Source: DASTPP01 sp035762175
Lineage (GTDB): Bacteria > Myxococcota_A > Polyangia > Polyangiales > Polyangiaceae
Assembly (NCBI GenBank): GCA_035762175.1
Contig: DASTPP010000028.1
Coordinates: 1 to 10,566, forward strand
Direction: 5' to 3'
Length of the DNA stretch: 10,566 bases
Below the pieces are notes generated by a model. The model saw only the letters and a list, made by a program, of their open reading frames with translations, made no database searches and was not told the DNA's origin. The first letter of the stretch is position 1; each line of letters starts with the position of its first letter. A program made the translations under genes and the position numbers. Shown in pieces: positions 1 through 6,246 of the stretch.

Positions 1-93
1 CCGGCGCGCGGCGCGGCGGGCGGGGGCGCGGGGGGCGGGGGCCCGGCCCGGGGCGCGGCGGGCGGGGGCGCGGCGGGCGGGGGGGCGCGGCGG
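1..93. repeat. G-rich low-complexity tract with G-quadruplex potential
   Basis: Almost pure G/C with runs of three to seven G separated by one to three bases. The motif GGCGCGGCGGGCGGGGGCG recurs around 9 and 50. Four or more G-runs with very short loops on the + strand satisfy the usual G-quadruplex pattern. It lies in frame with the acetyltransferase and would encode Gly/Ala/Arg repeats if translated. It is also a place where sequencing or assembly errors are likely. Confidence 0.7.
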
Positions 94-711
94 CTGCCGC
101 AGGCGGGGGCCTTCCGGGGCCGCTGCGCGGCCTTCGCGCGCGGCGACGTCGAGCACGTGCGGGGTCTCGTCGAGCTCTTCGAGGCCTGCCACTGCGCGTG
201 CCATTGCCGCTACTGGCACTTCTCCGGCGACAAGAACGCCTGGCTCGCGCGCACCTCGCTCGAGCCGGCCGTCAACCGGCGCGAGTTCTTCGACGCCGTC
301 GCCGCCCGCAGCGACCAGGCCCGGGGGCTCGTCGCCTTCGACGAGGGGGGCGAGCTCGTCGGCTGGCTCAAGCTCGCCCCCGCCGCGAGCCTGCCCAAGC
401 TCTACGAGCAGCGCTTTTACCGCGGCCTGCCCGCCCTGCAGGGGCCGCGCGAGGGCGTGCTGACCGTGGGCTGCCTGCTCGTGCACCCGGCGCAGCGCCG
501 CCGCGGCGTGGCGCGGGCGATGGCCGCGGCGCTGCCCCAGGTCGCGCGCGCCGAGGGCGCGCGGTCGGTCGAGGCCATGCCGTATGTGGCCGAGGGCGAG
601 CAGAGCGACGAGCTGCTGTGGACGGGGCCTTATGGCGCGCTACTCGAAGCCGGTTTCAAGGTGGTCGAGGGCTCGTTCCCTTACCCGATCTTGCGCCTCG
701 ACCTCGGCTAA
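1..711 (+). CDS. GNAT-family N-acetyltransferase, 5' end probably outside the window
   Basis: Predicted acetyl-CoA-dependent N-acetyltransferase of the GNAT superfamily; the substrate cannot be told. The conserved core is visible: a Cys/His/Trp-rich segment (ACHCRYWHFSGDKNAW) near the start, and the acetyl-CoA-binding motif A, GCLLVHPAQRRRGVARAM, around bases 470-525. The C-terminal part (PYGALLEAGFKVVEG) resembles the usual last strands. The first plausible start is GTG at 157, which gives 184 aa, but the frame is open back to base 1, and residues just upstream (RCAAFARGDVEHV) look like the first beta strand and helix of a GNAT fold. GTG157 is therefore probably internal. The upstream codons 1-93 encode a Gly/Ala/Arg-rich low-complexity stretch. 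It is followed after 59 bases by the kinase gene with its own promoter, so the two are probably separate units. Fold assignment is fairly sure; the exact start is not. Confidence 0.8.
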   Translation, partial: PARGAAGGGAGGGGPARGAAGGGAAGGGARRLPQAGAFRGRCAAFARGDVEHVRGLVELFEACHCACHCRYWHFSGDKNAWLARTSLEPAVNRREFFDAVAARSDQARGLVAFDEGGELVGWLKLAPAASLPKLYEQRFYRGLPALQGPREGVLTVGCLLVHPAQRRRGVARAMAAALPQVARAEGARSVEAMPYVAEGEQSDELLWTGPYGALLEAGFKVVEGSFPYPILRLDLG

Positions 712-717
712 CCTTAG

Positions 718-745
718 TTGAGCTTGTTGCGCTCGGGGGTATAAC
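718..745 (+). promoter_or_regulatory. Promoter of the kinase gene with an inverted repeat over the -10 side
   Basis: TTGAGC at 718-723 and TATAAC at 740-745 are separated by 16 bases, a good sigma-70-type match. The -10 differs from consensus at one base. An inverted repeat CGCTCG (730-735) / CGAGCG (745-750) brackets the -10, so a repressor or activator site is possible. The expected start near 752 leaves a leader of only about 20 bases before ATG771, with no strong Shine-Dalgarno sequence. Confidence 0.5.
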
Positions 746-770
746 GAGCGATTCTCTACGATCTAGGTTC

Positions 771-3700
771 ATGGCTTCGCCGCAACCGCTTCAACCAGGC
801 CACCGCGTCGCCGATCGTTACGAGGTGGTCCGTGAGCTCGGCCGTGGCGGCATGGGCGTCGTGTACCTCTGCGACGACCGGCTGACCGGCGAGCGGGTGG
901 CCCTAAAGTGCGTCTTTTTCGACTCGCGCACCTCGCGCGAGCGCGACGCGGTGTGGTTCCACCAAGAGGTCCGGGCGCTCGCCGCGCTCGACCACCCGGC
1001 CATCGTGCGGGCGCGCGACCACGGGGTCTTGCCCGACGGCAACCCCTACCTGGTGATGGACGCGCTGCGGGGCCGCTCGGTGCACGTCTGGAAGTACCTC
1101 TGCCGCATCCCCTGGCCGGTCATCTGGTCGGTGGTCGACCAGGTGCTCGGGGGGCTGGCGCACGCGCACGCGCGCGGCATCATTCACGGCGACCTCAAGC
1201 CCTCGAACATCATCATTGACCCCTGCGACGGGCTGAACGAGCCGCGGGCGTACCTGCTCGATCTGGGGCTCGCCTGGCTGCTCGCCGACCGCACCGACCC
1301 GCGCCTCGAGCCGACGCCGCTCGGGGCGCCGGCCCTGCCCTTCGGCCTCGGCACCCCCGGCTGGATGGCGCCCGAGCAGATCCGCAACGCGGTGCCGCAC
1401 ATCGGGCCGCCGACCGACCTCTACGCCCTCGGCAGCGTGCTCTTCGAGCTCTTGACGCGGCGCGAGGTGTACGAGGGCACGGCGAAAGAGCTCTTGCGCA
1501 AGCACCGCGACGAGCCCCTGCCCTCGTTCGAGCTGCCGAGCGAGGTGCCGGCCGGGGTCGACGGCTTCGTCCGGCGCCTCTTGGCCAAGCGGCCCTGGCA
1601 CCGCTTCCGGTACGCCGCCGACGCGCGCGCGGCCTGGGCGCCCTTCCGGCCCCGGGGGCAGGTGCGCTGGTACGCGCCGAACGTGCGCGTCGGCGACGAG
1701 CCGAGAGACCCGGCGCTCCTGCGCGTCACGCCCCCGAGCGATCTGCCCGACAACTCGCTGCGCTACGGGCCGGGCATTTTGCCGCTGCGGCCCTCGCCGC
1801 TCGTCGGCCGGCAGCGCGAGCGCGAGGCGCTCTGGGCGCACGCCGAGGCGACGGCGCGCGGCGACGGGCCGCCGAAGCGGCTCGCCGTCTTGCGGGGCGA
1901 GGCCGGGGTCGGCAAGAGCAAGCTGGCCGAGTGGCTCTGCGAGCGGGCGCACGAGACCGGGCGCCTCGTGCCGCTGCGCGTGCGCTACCGACGGGTGCCC
2001 GGGCACCTCGACGGCATGCGGGGCGCCGTGTTGACGCACTACAACCTCGTCGCCCAGCCCCGCCACGTCGTCGAGCAGGCGCTCTTGAACGAATGGGAGG
2101 TGGGGGCGAACGACGAAGAGGGGCGCAACTGGGTCGCGGCCGCGGCGAGCTGGCTGGTGCCCGACGACGCGAGCGTCGGCCCGACGGGGCGGCGCTTCGT
2201 GGTCGACAAGCCCGAGCTGCGCCGGGCCATCGTCCGGCACGTGCTCGAGCGCATCGGCACCCTGTCGAACCGCCCGCTCTTGCTCTGGGTCGACGATCTG
2301 CACCTGGCGCCCGACGTCACGCTCGAGGGCTACACCGAGCTCACCTCGCCCTCGGCGCCCCCGCGCATGTTCATCGTGGCGACGGTGCGCGACGAGTCGC
2401 TCGCCGCGAGCCCCGAGGCCTCCGAGCGGCTCAGCGAGCTGGTGCGCCGCTGCTTCTCGCTCGAGCTGTCGCTGACGCGGCTGAGCGAGGTCGAGCTCTG
2501 CGAGCTCCTGCGCCAGACCCTGCCGCTCTCGTCGCAGGCCGAGTCGGCCGTCGTCGCGCGCAGCCAGGGCAACCCGCTCTTCGCGCTGCAGCTCGTGCAC
2601 GCCTGGTCGAGCGGCGGCTACCTGACGCTCTCCGAGAGCGTGTACACCGTGCCGGCGCCCGCGCTCCGGGGCCGGCCCATCACCACCGCCGAACTGTGGA
2701 ACGAGCGCCTCGGCGCGCTCGAGGGCTCGCTGCGCCAGGCGGCGCGGGGGGCGGCGGCGCTCGGCGAGGTGTTCCACGCCGAGGTGTTCTCGAACCTTTT
2801 GCGCCTGCTCGGGCTCGACCCGGGGCCGAGCGTCGACGCGCTCCGCCGCGCCGAGATCTTGCTGCTCGACCGGGCGCAGCGGCTGCGCTGGCCGCACGCC
2901 CTCTTGCGCGAGCACGTCTTCGCCGAGCTCTCGGGCTCGTCCGACGCGGCGTTCATGTTCCGGGCGGCGGCCGACGCGCTCGGCACCCACACCGACGCCG
3001 ACTCGCGCCGCATCGTGCGCCAGCGCGTCAACAACCTGCTGCTCGCCGGCGCGGCCCACGAGGCGGCCGACCTCTTGCTGGCGTACGTGGCGCGCTCCTG
3101 GACGCGCGCCCGCGACGTCGTGGCGCTGCGCATCGACCTCGGCCTGCTCGAGGGGCGCGTCGAGGGGGTGCGGGCGGCGCACCACCGCCGCTGGCTCGCC
3201 GAGACCGCGCGCCACGCCGGCCGCCTCGCCGAGGCGCGCGCGCTCGCCGACGAGGCGCGGGAGGCGTTCCACAAGGCGGGCGCCTCGCTCGACGAGGCGC
3301 ATTGCCTGCGGCTGCTCGCCCACATCGCCTCCGACCAGGGCGCCCCCGCCTCGGGCCGCGACGAGGCGCTCGCGGCGCGCAAGATCTTCGAAGAGGCGGG
3401 CTTCGAGCTCGGCCTCGCGCAGTGCGACGTGGTGCTCGGCGAGATCGACTACCTGCTCGGCGCCCACGAGCGGGCGCGCACGTTCCTGTCGCAGGCGGCG
3501 CCCGCGTTCCGGCGCGCCGGCGACCGGCTCGGGCTCGCCCAGTGCCTGACGCTGCAGGCGCTCGCCGAGCAGTCGTGCGGCCGGCTCGGCACCGCGCGCT
3601 GGCTCTTGCGCCAGGCGCGCCAGGCCTTCGACGAAATCGGCTATCAGCTCGGCGTCGCCCAGACCGACGTCGGCCTCGCCCACGCCGAGCACCGCGCCGG

Positions 3701-4292
3701 GCACAACGCGGCCGCCTACGAGCAGGCCCTGCACGCCCGCGACCGCTTCCGCACCCTCGAGAACCCCCGCGGCGAGGCGGCGTGCGAGCGGCTCGCGGCC
3801 ATGGCCGCCCTCGGCCTCGGACAGCTCGACCGCGCCCGGCCCCACGCGGCGGGGGCCTTCAGCCTCTACGAGCGGCGCATCCCCGACCCTTGGGGCCGGG
3901 TCGAGGCGCTCTGCCTGCTCGCCCAGTGCGCCCTCGCCCAGGGCGCGACCGACGAGGCCCAGCGCTCGCTCGACGAGGCCTTCGCCCTGCACGTCGACGA
4001 GGCCGAGCCGATTCAACACCGCGAGCTGACCGCGGCCTGGCTCTCGCTCGTCGCCGGCCAGCCCGAGCAGGCGGCGCCCCGCCTCGAGAACGCGCGCGCC
4101 GCCTTCCCCAACCCGCACCACACCGGCGACCACACGCCGGCACTTTTGCAGCGCATGCGCCCCCTCGCCGAGGGCACCTCGGCCGAGGCCCCGCTGCGGG
4201 CCTGGCTCGGCGCGCTGCAGGCGCCCTCTTCGTCACGCTCGGGCGCGGTGGCGCGAGCCGACGAAAGCGACGAGCTGCAGCCGCAGGCCTGA
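771..4292 (+). CDS. Serine/threonine protein kinase with AAA ATPase and TPR-rich C-terminus
   Basis: Cytoplasmic signalling protein of 1173 aa. Residues 18-290 form a Hanks-type kinase: glycine loop GRGGMG at 24-29, catalytic Lys46 in VALK, Glu66, catalytic loop HGDLKPSN at 139-146, DLG at 164-166 in place of DFG, and APE at 200-202. The Arg of HRD is Gly, so it is a non-RD kinase, but Asp141, Lys143, Asn146 and Asp164 are kept and activity is plausible. From about 341 comes a STAND/AAA_16-type ATPase: Walker A GEAGVGKS at 376-383 and Walker B LLLWVDD at about 503-509. From about 800 to 1120 are TPR-like helical pairs (recurring LGLAQC, A-rich helices) likely to bind partners. No membrane segment is seen. 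This order is known from PknK-like proteins, common in myxobacteria. ATG771 was chosen because the kinase fold starts at once; the frame is open further upstream only as a shadow of the acetyltransferase. The stop lies in a gene-poor region. Confidence 0.93.
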   Translation: MASPQPLQPGHRVADRYEVVRELGRGGMGVVYLCDDRLTGERVALKCVFFDSRTSRERDAVWFHQEVRALAALDHPAIVRARDHGVLPDGNPYLVMDALRGRSVHVWKYLCRIPWPVIWSVVDQVLGGLAHAHARGIIHGDLKPSNIIIDPCDGLNEPRAYLLDLGLAWLLADRTDPRLEPTPLGAPALPFGLGTPGWMAPEQIRNAVPHIGPPTDLYALGSVLFELLTRREVYEGTAKELLRKHRDEPLPSFELPSEVPAGVDGFVRRLLAKRPWHRFRYAADARAAWAPFRPRGQVRWYAPNVRVGDEPRDPALLRVTPPSDLPDNSLRYGPGILPLRPSPLVGRQREREALWAHAEATARGDGPPKRLAVLRGEAGVGKSKLAEWLCERAHETGRLVPLRVRYRRVPGHLDGMRGAVLTHYNLVAQPRHVVEQALLNEWEVGANDEEGRNWVAAAASWLVPDDASVGPTGRRFVVDKPELRRAIVRHVLERIGTLSNRPLLLWVDDLHLAPDVTLEGYTELTSPSAPPRMFIVATVRDESLAASPEASERLSELVRRCFSLELSLTRLSEVELCELLRQTLPLSSQAESAVVARSQGNPLFALQLVHAWSSGGYLTLSESVYTVPAPALRGRPITTAELWNERLGALEGSLRQAARGAAALGEVFHAEVFSNLLRLLGLDPGPSVDALRRAEILLLDRAQRLRWPHALLREHVFAELSGSSDAAFMFRAAADALGTHTDADSRRIVRQRVNNLLLAGAAHEAADLLLAYVARSWTRARDVVALRIDLGLLEGRVEGVRAAHHRRWLAETARHAGRLAEARALADEAREAFHKAGASLDEAHCLRLLAHIASDQGAPASGRDEALAARKIFEEAGFELGLAQCDVVLGEIDYLLGAHERARTFLSQAAPAFRRAGDRLGLAQCLTLQALAEQSCGRLGTARWLLRQARQAFDEIGYQLGVAQTDVGLAHAEHRAGHNAAAYEQALHARDRFRTLENPRGEAACERLAAMAALGLGQLDRARPHAAGAFSLYERRIPDPWGRVEALCLLAQCALAQGATDEAQRSLDEAFALHVDEAEPIQHRELTAAWLSLVAGQPEQAAPRLENARAAFPNPHHTGDHTPALLQRMRPLAEGTSAEAPLRAWLGALQAPSSSRSGAVARADESDELQPQA

Positions 4293-4421
4293 CCCCCCTC
4301 CGCCGGCGGGGCCCACCCAGGCCTGACCTCCCCCGGCGGGCCTCGCGCCCCGACGATCGCGTTCTTCACGGGGCGGGGGGCGATTTTATCCGCACACCGA
4401 GGGGGGTTTCGATCTTTGTTC

Positions 4422-4450
4422 TTGACGACGTTGGTCGTAGCGCTCATAGA
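4422..4450 (+). promoter_or_regulatory. Possible promoter upstream of a structured RNA candidate
   Basis: TTGACG (4422-4427, five of six consensus bases) is followed after 17 bases by CATAGA (4445-4450, three of six). It sits in a less GC-rich patch with T-runs just upstream. A start near 4457 would read into the hairpin-rich segment that ends at 4730. The -10 is weak. Confidence 0.4.
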
Positions 4451-4452
4451 GT

Positions 4453-4730
4453 GTGCAAGGCGCGCGAGCGCCGTTCGCACGAACCTGTCATGGCCCTCGC
4501 CTTCCGCCCCCTCGACCACCTGACCACGCCGTCGCTGACGGCCCGGTCGAGGTGCGCCTTCGGGGCGGCGGCGCGGCCGATGCAGGCCCAAACCCAGTGT
4601 TTTTGCGCCCATCGCCGGCCCACCATCGAACCGGAGGTGGCCCGCTAGGCGGTCTTTGCCAGCGCTCGCTCGTCGAGCACGACACTGGTGAGAAGGCCGC
4701 CTCGGGCAACCGATGGCGGCCTTCGTCGTT
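4453..4730 (+). ncRNA. Candidate structured non-coding RNA (no known family recognised)
   Basis: Between a promoter-like site and a strong terminator-like hairpin lies a segment with good nested pairing. CCTCGACC (4510-4517) pairs perfectly with GGTCGAGG (4545-4552), enclosing GCCGTC (4528-4533) / GACGGC (4537-4542) with a GCT loop. A TTCG-capped CGCC/GGCG hairpin follows near 4555-4567. It does not match tmRNA, RNase P RNA, SRP RNA or 6S RNA as far as I can see by eye. In GC-rich DNA such helices can arise by chance, so this is a candidate only. Confidence 0.3.
4692..4730 (+). terminator. Strong GNRA-capped hairpin, probable intrinsic terminator
   Basis: GAAGGCCGCC (4692-4701) pairs perfectly with GGCGGCCTTC (4715-4724). 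Inside it TCGG/CCGA adds four more pairs around a GCAA tetraloop, with only T4714 bulged. The downstream tail GTCGTTT has a short T-run, so termination on the + strand is likely. It would close the RNA candidate before it. Confidence 0.6.
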
Positions 4731-4790
4731 TCGGGCTCCGCATCGCGACAGCGCGTCGCGCGGGCCGCGGGGCGGCGTTTGTCGTCAATC

Positions 4791-4812
4791 GGGCCCGCGC
4801 GCTCGCGGGCCC
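4791..4812. repeat. 9-bp perfect GC hairpin followed by a T-run
   Basis: GGGCCCGCG (4791-4799) pairs with CGCGGGCCC (4804-4812) around a CGCT loop. About 10 bases later comes GTGTTTTCG. It could be a second terminator or a DNA cruciform ahead of the tRNA array promoter. Confidence 0.4.
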
Positions 4813-4919
4813 CGGGGGCGGTGTTTTCGCGCGCCTGCGCGCGTATCGGGTATGCCTCACCCTCGCGGCCGCGCCGCGAAACGGGCGACGTGTGCCCGCC
4901 GAACGCCCCGCGGGGCGCG

Positions 4920-4978
4920 AAACAATTCGTAAAAAAGAAGAAAATATCTTGAACCGAATGCGATGATTGACGTCTAAT
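4920..4978 (+). promoter_or_regulatory. Promoter with UP-like A/T-rich element driving the tRNA array
   Basis: TTGAAC (4949-4954) and TCTAAT (4973-4978, five of six consensus bases) are 18 bases apart. Directly upstream, 4920-4948 is A-rich (AAAAAAGAAGAAAATATC), a strong local contrast to the GC-rich surroundings and like the UP elements of stable-RNA promoters. Transcription would start near 4985, about 65 bases before the first tRNA. Confidence 0.6.
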
Positions 4979-5050
4979 AGGTCACGAAGCGACGCGGCGA
5001 ACGCGGCGCCCCCGCGGGGGCCCGGCGCGCCGCCCGCCTCTTCCTCCCGC

Positions 5051-5124
5051 ACCGAGCTCGTCCAATGGCAGGACACTGGGCTCTGAACCCAGGTATGCAG
5101 GTTCGACCCCTGCGCTCGGTACCA
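5051..5124 (+). tRNA. tRNA-Gln(CTG)
   Basis: Complete cloverleaf: acceptor ACCGAGC/GCTCGGT, D-arm GTCC/GGAC with GG in the loop, anticodon arm CTGGG/CCCAG with loop CTCTGAA (anticodon 5083-5085, reads CAG), T-arm GCAGG/CCTGC with loop TTCGACC. The discriminator is A5121 and CCA is encoded at 5122-5124. It is first in the array, about 65 bases after the promoter start. Confidence 0.93.
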
Positions 5125-5235
5125 GCCCGCGAACGCCGCGCCGCCGCGCGCGGCGCCCGCCCGGGCCTCCGACCCCCTCGCCCGACGCCGCCACCCGGCG
5201 CCGGGGCCGGCGCGCGTGCGCGCCCGGCGGGCGCT

Positions 5236-5264
5236 CTCTGAAAACCGAATATCTACCTTATAAT
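5236..5264 (+). promoter_or_regulatory. Possible internal promoter within the tRNA array
   Basis: A perfect TATAAT (5259-5264) lies in a sharp A/T-rich patch (5241-5275) between the first and second tRNA. The -35 side is poor (TCTGAA or CTCTGA at 15-17 bases). The following AATTACG is tandemly repeated. It could restart transcription for the downstream tRNAs. Confidence 0.4.
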
Positions 5265-5369
5265 TACGAATTACGACGCCGGCCGCGGGCGGCCCCCGCG
5301 AGGGGCTCGCCCCCGCGCCGCGCGCCGAACGCCGGCCGCCGGGGCGAAGGGCCCCGCCGCGGCCCGGGC

Positions 5370-5440
5370 GCCCCCGCGGCTCCACGGGCGAGCACCCGCC
5401 TTGTAAGCGGAAGGGTCCGGTTCGATGCCGGACGGGGGCT
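5370..5440 (+). tRNA. tRNA-Thr(TGT)
   Basis: Acceptor GCCCCCG/CGGGGGC, D-arm GCTC/GAGC, anticodon loop CTTGTAA (anticodon 5402-5404, reads ACA), T-arm TCCGG/CCGGA with loop TTCGATG. The top pair of the anticodon stem is a C-A mismatch (27/43). The discriminator is T5440 and CCA is not encoded. Confidence 0.9.
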
Positions 5441-5469
5441 TCTTCGCGTCGTTCTTCTCCGCACGTCTC

Positions 5470-5493
5470 GCGCCGCGGCGTCCCGCGCGGCGC
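5470..5493 (+). repeat. Hairpin downstream of tRNA-Thr(TGT)
   Basis: GCGCCGCG (5470-5477) pairs perfectly with CGCGGCGC (5486-5493) around an 8-base loop. There is no T-tract, so it may serve processing or pausing rather than termination. Confidence 0.5.
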
Positions 5494-5514
5494 CTTCGCG
5501 GCAGTTTCACGCAC

Positions 5515-5587
5515 GGTGGCGTTACTCCTCTGGTGAGGAGAGCCGGCTGTGACCCGGTACAGGCGGGTTCGATTCCCGTACGCCACC
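5515..5587 (+). tRNA. tRNA-His(GTG)
   Basis: Acceptor GTGGCGT/ACGCCAC with the extra G-1 (5515) opposite C73 (5587), the hallmark of His tRNAs. D-arm CTCC/GGAG with TGGTG in the loop, anticodon arm GCCGG/CCGGT with loop CTGTGAC (anticodon 5549-5551), T-arm GCGGG/CCCGT with loop TTCGATT. CCA is not encoded. Confidence 0.94.
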
Positions 5588-5589
5588 CC

Positions 5590-5615
5590 GCGGCGCGCCC
5601 GAAATCGCGCGCCGC
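5590..5615 (+). repeat. Hairpin directly after tRNA-His
   Basis: GCGGCGCGC (5590-5598) pairs perfectly with GCGCGCCGC (5607-5615) around an 8-base loop, starting two bases after the tRNA end. No T-tract follows. Confidence 0.5.
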
Positions 5616-5654
5616 AGCCCCCGCCCGGGGCCCCCCGGGCCGGGGCCCACCCCC

Positions 5655-5723
5655 GAGCCGATTCTCTGACGAGGGTCGCGGTCTGCAAAACCGCGCGCGA
5701 GGGTTTGATTCCCTCTCGGCTCT
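5655..5723 (+). tRNA. tRNA-Cys(GCA), non-canonical D- and T-loops
   Basis: Only 69 bases long. Acceptor GAGCCGA/TCGGCTC, discriminator T5723 (U73 is the Cys identity base), anticodon arm GCGGT/ACCGC with loop CTGCAAA (anticodon 5685-5687). The D-arm is reduced to CTC/GAG with a TGAC loop, so the conserved G18-G19 pair is missing. The T-arm GAGGG/CCCTC carries loop TTTGATT, with T instead of the near-universal C56. Since G19 and C56 normally pair at the tRNA elbow, both losses look coordinated. CCA is not encoded, and tRNA-Glu begins two bases later. The identity is well supported; whether it is charged and functional is open. Confidence 0.8.
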
Positions 5724-5725
5724 CC

Positions 5726-5801
5726 GTCCCCGTCGTCTAGTGGCCCAGGACGCTGCTCTCTCACAGCAGAAACGCGGGTTCAAATCCCGCCGGGGACGCC
5801 A
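5726..5801 (+). tRNA. tRNA-Glu(CTC)
   Basis: Acceptor GTCCCCG/CGGGGAC, D-arm GTCT/GGAC with GG in the loop, anticodon arm CTGCT/AGCAG with loop CTCTCAC (anticodon 5760-5762, reads GAG), T-arm GCGGG/CCCGC with loop TTCAAAT. The discriminator is G5798 and CCA is encoded at 5799-5801. It is nearly fused to the preceding tRNA-Cys, so the two must be cut from one transcript. Confidence 0.94.
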
Positions 5802-5814
5802 CGTTCATCGCCCG

Positions 5815-5840
5815 CCCCGGGCCGCTCGCGCGGCCCGGGG
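5815..5840 (+). repeat. 11-bp perfect hairpin after tRNA-Glu
   Basis: CCCCGGGCCGC (5815-5825) pairs with GCGGCCCGGGG (5830-5840) around a TCGC tetraloop. It lies between tRNA-Glu and tRNA-Arg(CCG) and has no T-tract. Confidence 0.55.
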
Positions 5841-5850
5841 CCCCGCCATT

Positions 5851-5921
5851 CTCTCTGTCCTGACGGATTCAGGCACGGGTCTCCGAAGCCCGTTGTCCAG
5901 GTTCGACCCCTGGCAGAGAGG
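5851..5921 (+). tRNA. tRNA-Arg(CCG), compact 5-bp D-stem
   Basis: Acceptor CTCTCTG/CAGAGAG, anticodon loop CTCCGAA (anticodon 5883-5885, reads CGG), T-arm CCAGG/CCTGG with loop TTCGACC, discriminator G5921, followed by CCG rather than CCA. The D-arm is unusual: CCTGA/TCAGG makes five pairs around a 5-base loop CGGAT, where four pairs and 7-11 loop bases are normal. The anticodon stem can extend to six pairs (A/T at 26/44). Confidence 0.87.
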
Positions 5922-5975
5922 CCGCACGTAACGGCTTTCCCTCGGGCCGCAGCGAGCCCGGGCGAGGCCCCAAAC

Positions 5976-6047
5976 GCCCCCGTTCCGGCGGATCCGGACG
6001 CAAGCCTCCTAAGCTCGTCGCGCCGGGTTCGACTCCCGGCGGGGGCG
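5976..6047 (+). tRNA. tRNA-Arg(CCT), compact 5-bp D-stem
   Basis: Acceptor GCCCCCG/CGGGGGC, anticodon loop CTCCTAA (anticodon 6008-6010, reads AGG), T-arm CCGGG/CCCGG with loop TTCGACT, discriminator G6047, no CCA. The D-arm TCCGG/CCGGA with loop CGGAT copies the odd layout of the preceding Arg tRNA. The anticodon stem CAAGC/GCTCG has an A-C mismatch at 28/42. Confidence 0.86.
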
Positions 6048-6066
6048 CGACGCCGAGGGCCCGGCC

Positions 6067-6083
6067 CCGCCCGAAAAGGGCGG
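6067..6083 (+). repeat. Hairpin after tRNA-Arg(CCT)
   Basis: CCGCCC (6067-6072) pairs with GGGCGG (6078-6083) around GAAAA. It sits 20 bases after the tRNA, like the other hairpins in the array. Confidence 0.4.
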
Positions 6084-6153
6084 CCCGAGCCCCTTCTCAC
6101 CCATCGTCCTGGCGTCCGCGGCGAGTCTCGCCGCCGACCGCAACGTTTCATTC

Positions 6154-6226
6154 GCCGCCGAGGCCCAGAGAGCGGGGCCCCTCACTGGTAACGAGGAGAC
6201 GGGAGGTGCAATTCCTCCCGGCGGCA
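6154..6226 (+). tRNA. tRNA-Thr(GGT), degenerate T-loop
   Basis: Acceptor GCCGCCG/CGGCGGC is perfect. D-stem GCCC/GGGC encloses AGAGAGCG, which lacks GG. The anticodon arm CCTCA/CGAGG carries loop CTGGTAA (anticodon 6187-6189, reads ACC) with an A-C mismatch at 31/39. T-stem GGAGG/CCTCC is perfect but its loop is TGCAATT, so the usual T55 is G. Position 8 is A instead of T. Discriminator A6226, no CCA. The cloverleaf is clear; function is less certain because several elbow contacts are lost. Confidence 0.72.
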
Positions 6227-6246
6227 CCGCCCCACGAGGGCTTTTA

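Larger units (their letters stand above)
4293..5050. other. Long intergenic stretch without a convincing protein gene
   Basis: No reading frame here shows protein-like composition; the open frames are Arg/Pro/Ala-rich by-products of high GC. What can be supported are a promoter-like site at 4422-4450, a folded RNA candidate at about 4453-4730, a palindromic hairpin at 4791-4812 and an A/T-rich promoter at about 4920-4978 that faces the tRNA array. Confidence 0.6.

Noticed and set aside
903..4133. Very long antisense open frame on the - strand of the kinase gene
   Set aside because: Its translation is rich in Arg, Gly, Val and Glu without domains. It mirrors the GC-rich third positions of the clearly real kinase gene.
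1931..4648. Long + strand frame overlapping the kinase
   Set aside because: Extremely Arg/Ala/Pro-rich translation, fully explained as an out-of-frame shadow of the kinase.
6105..6153. Possible tRNA-Asp with GTC in the loop of GCGGC/GCCGC
   Set aside because: The base before the anticodon would be A, there is no pairing T-arm, and the 3' half would run into tRNA-Thr(GGT).
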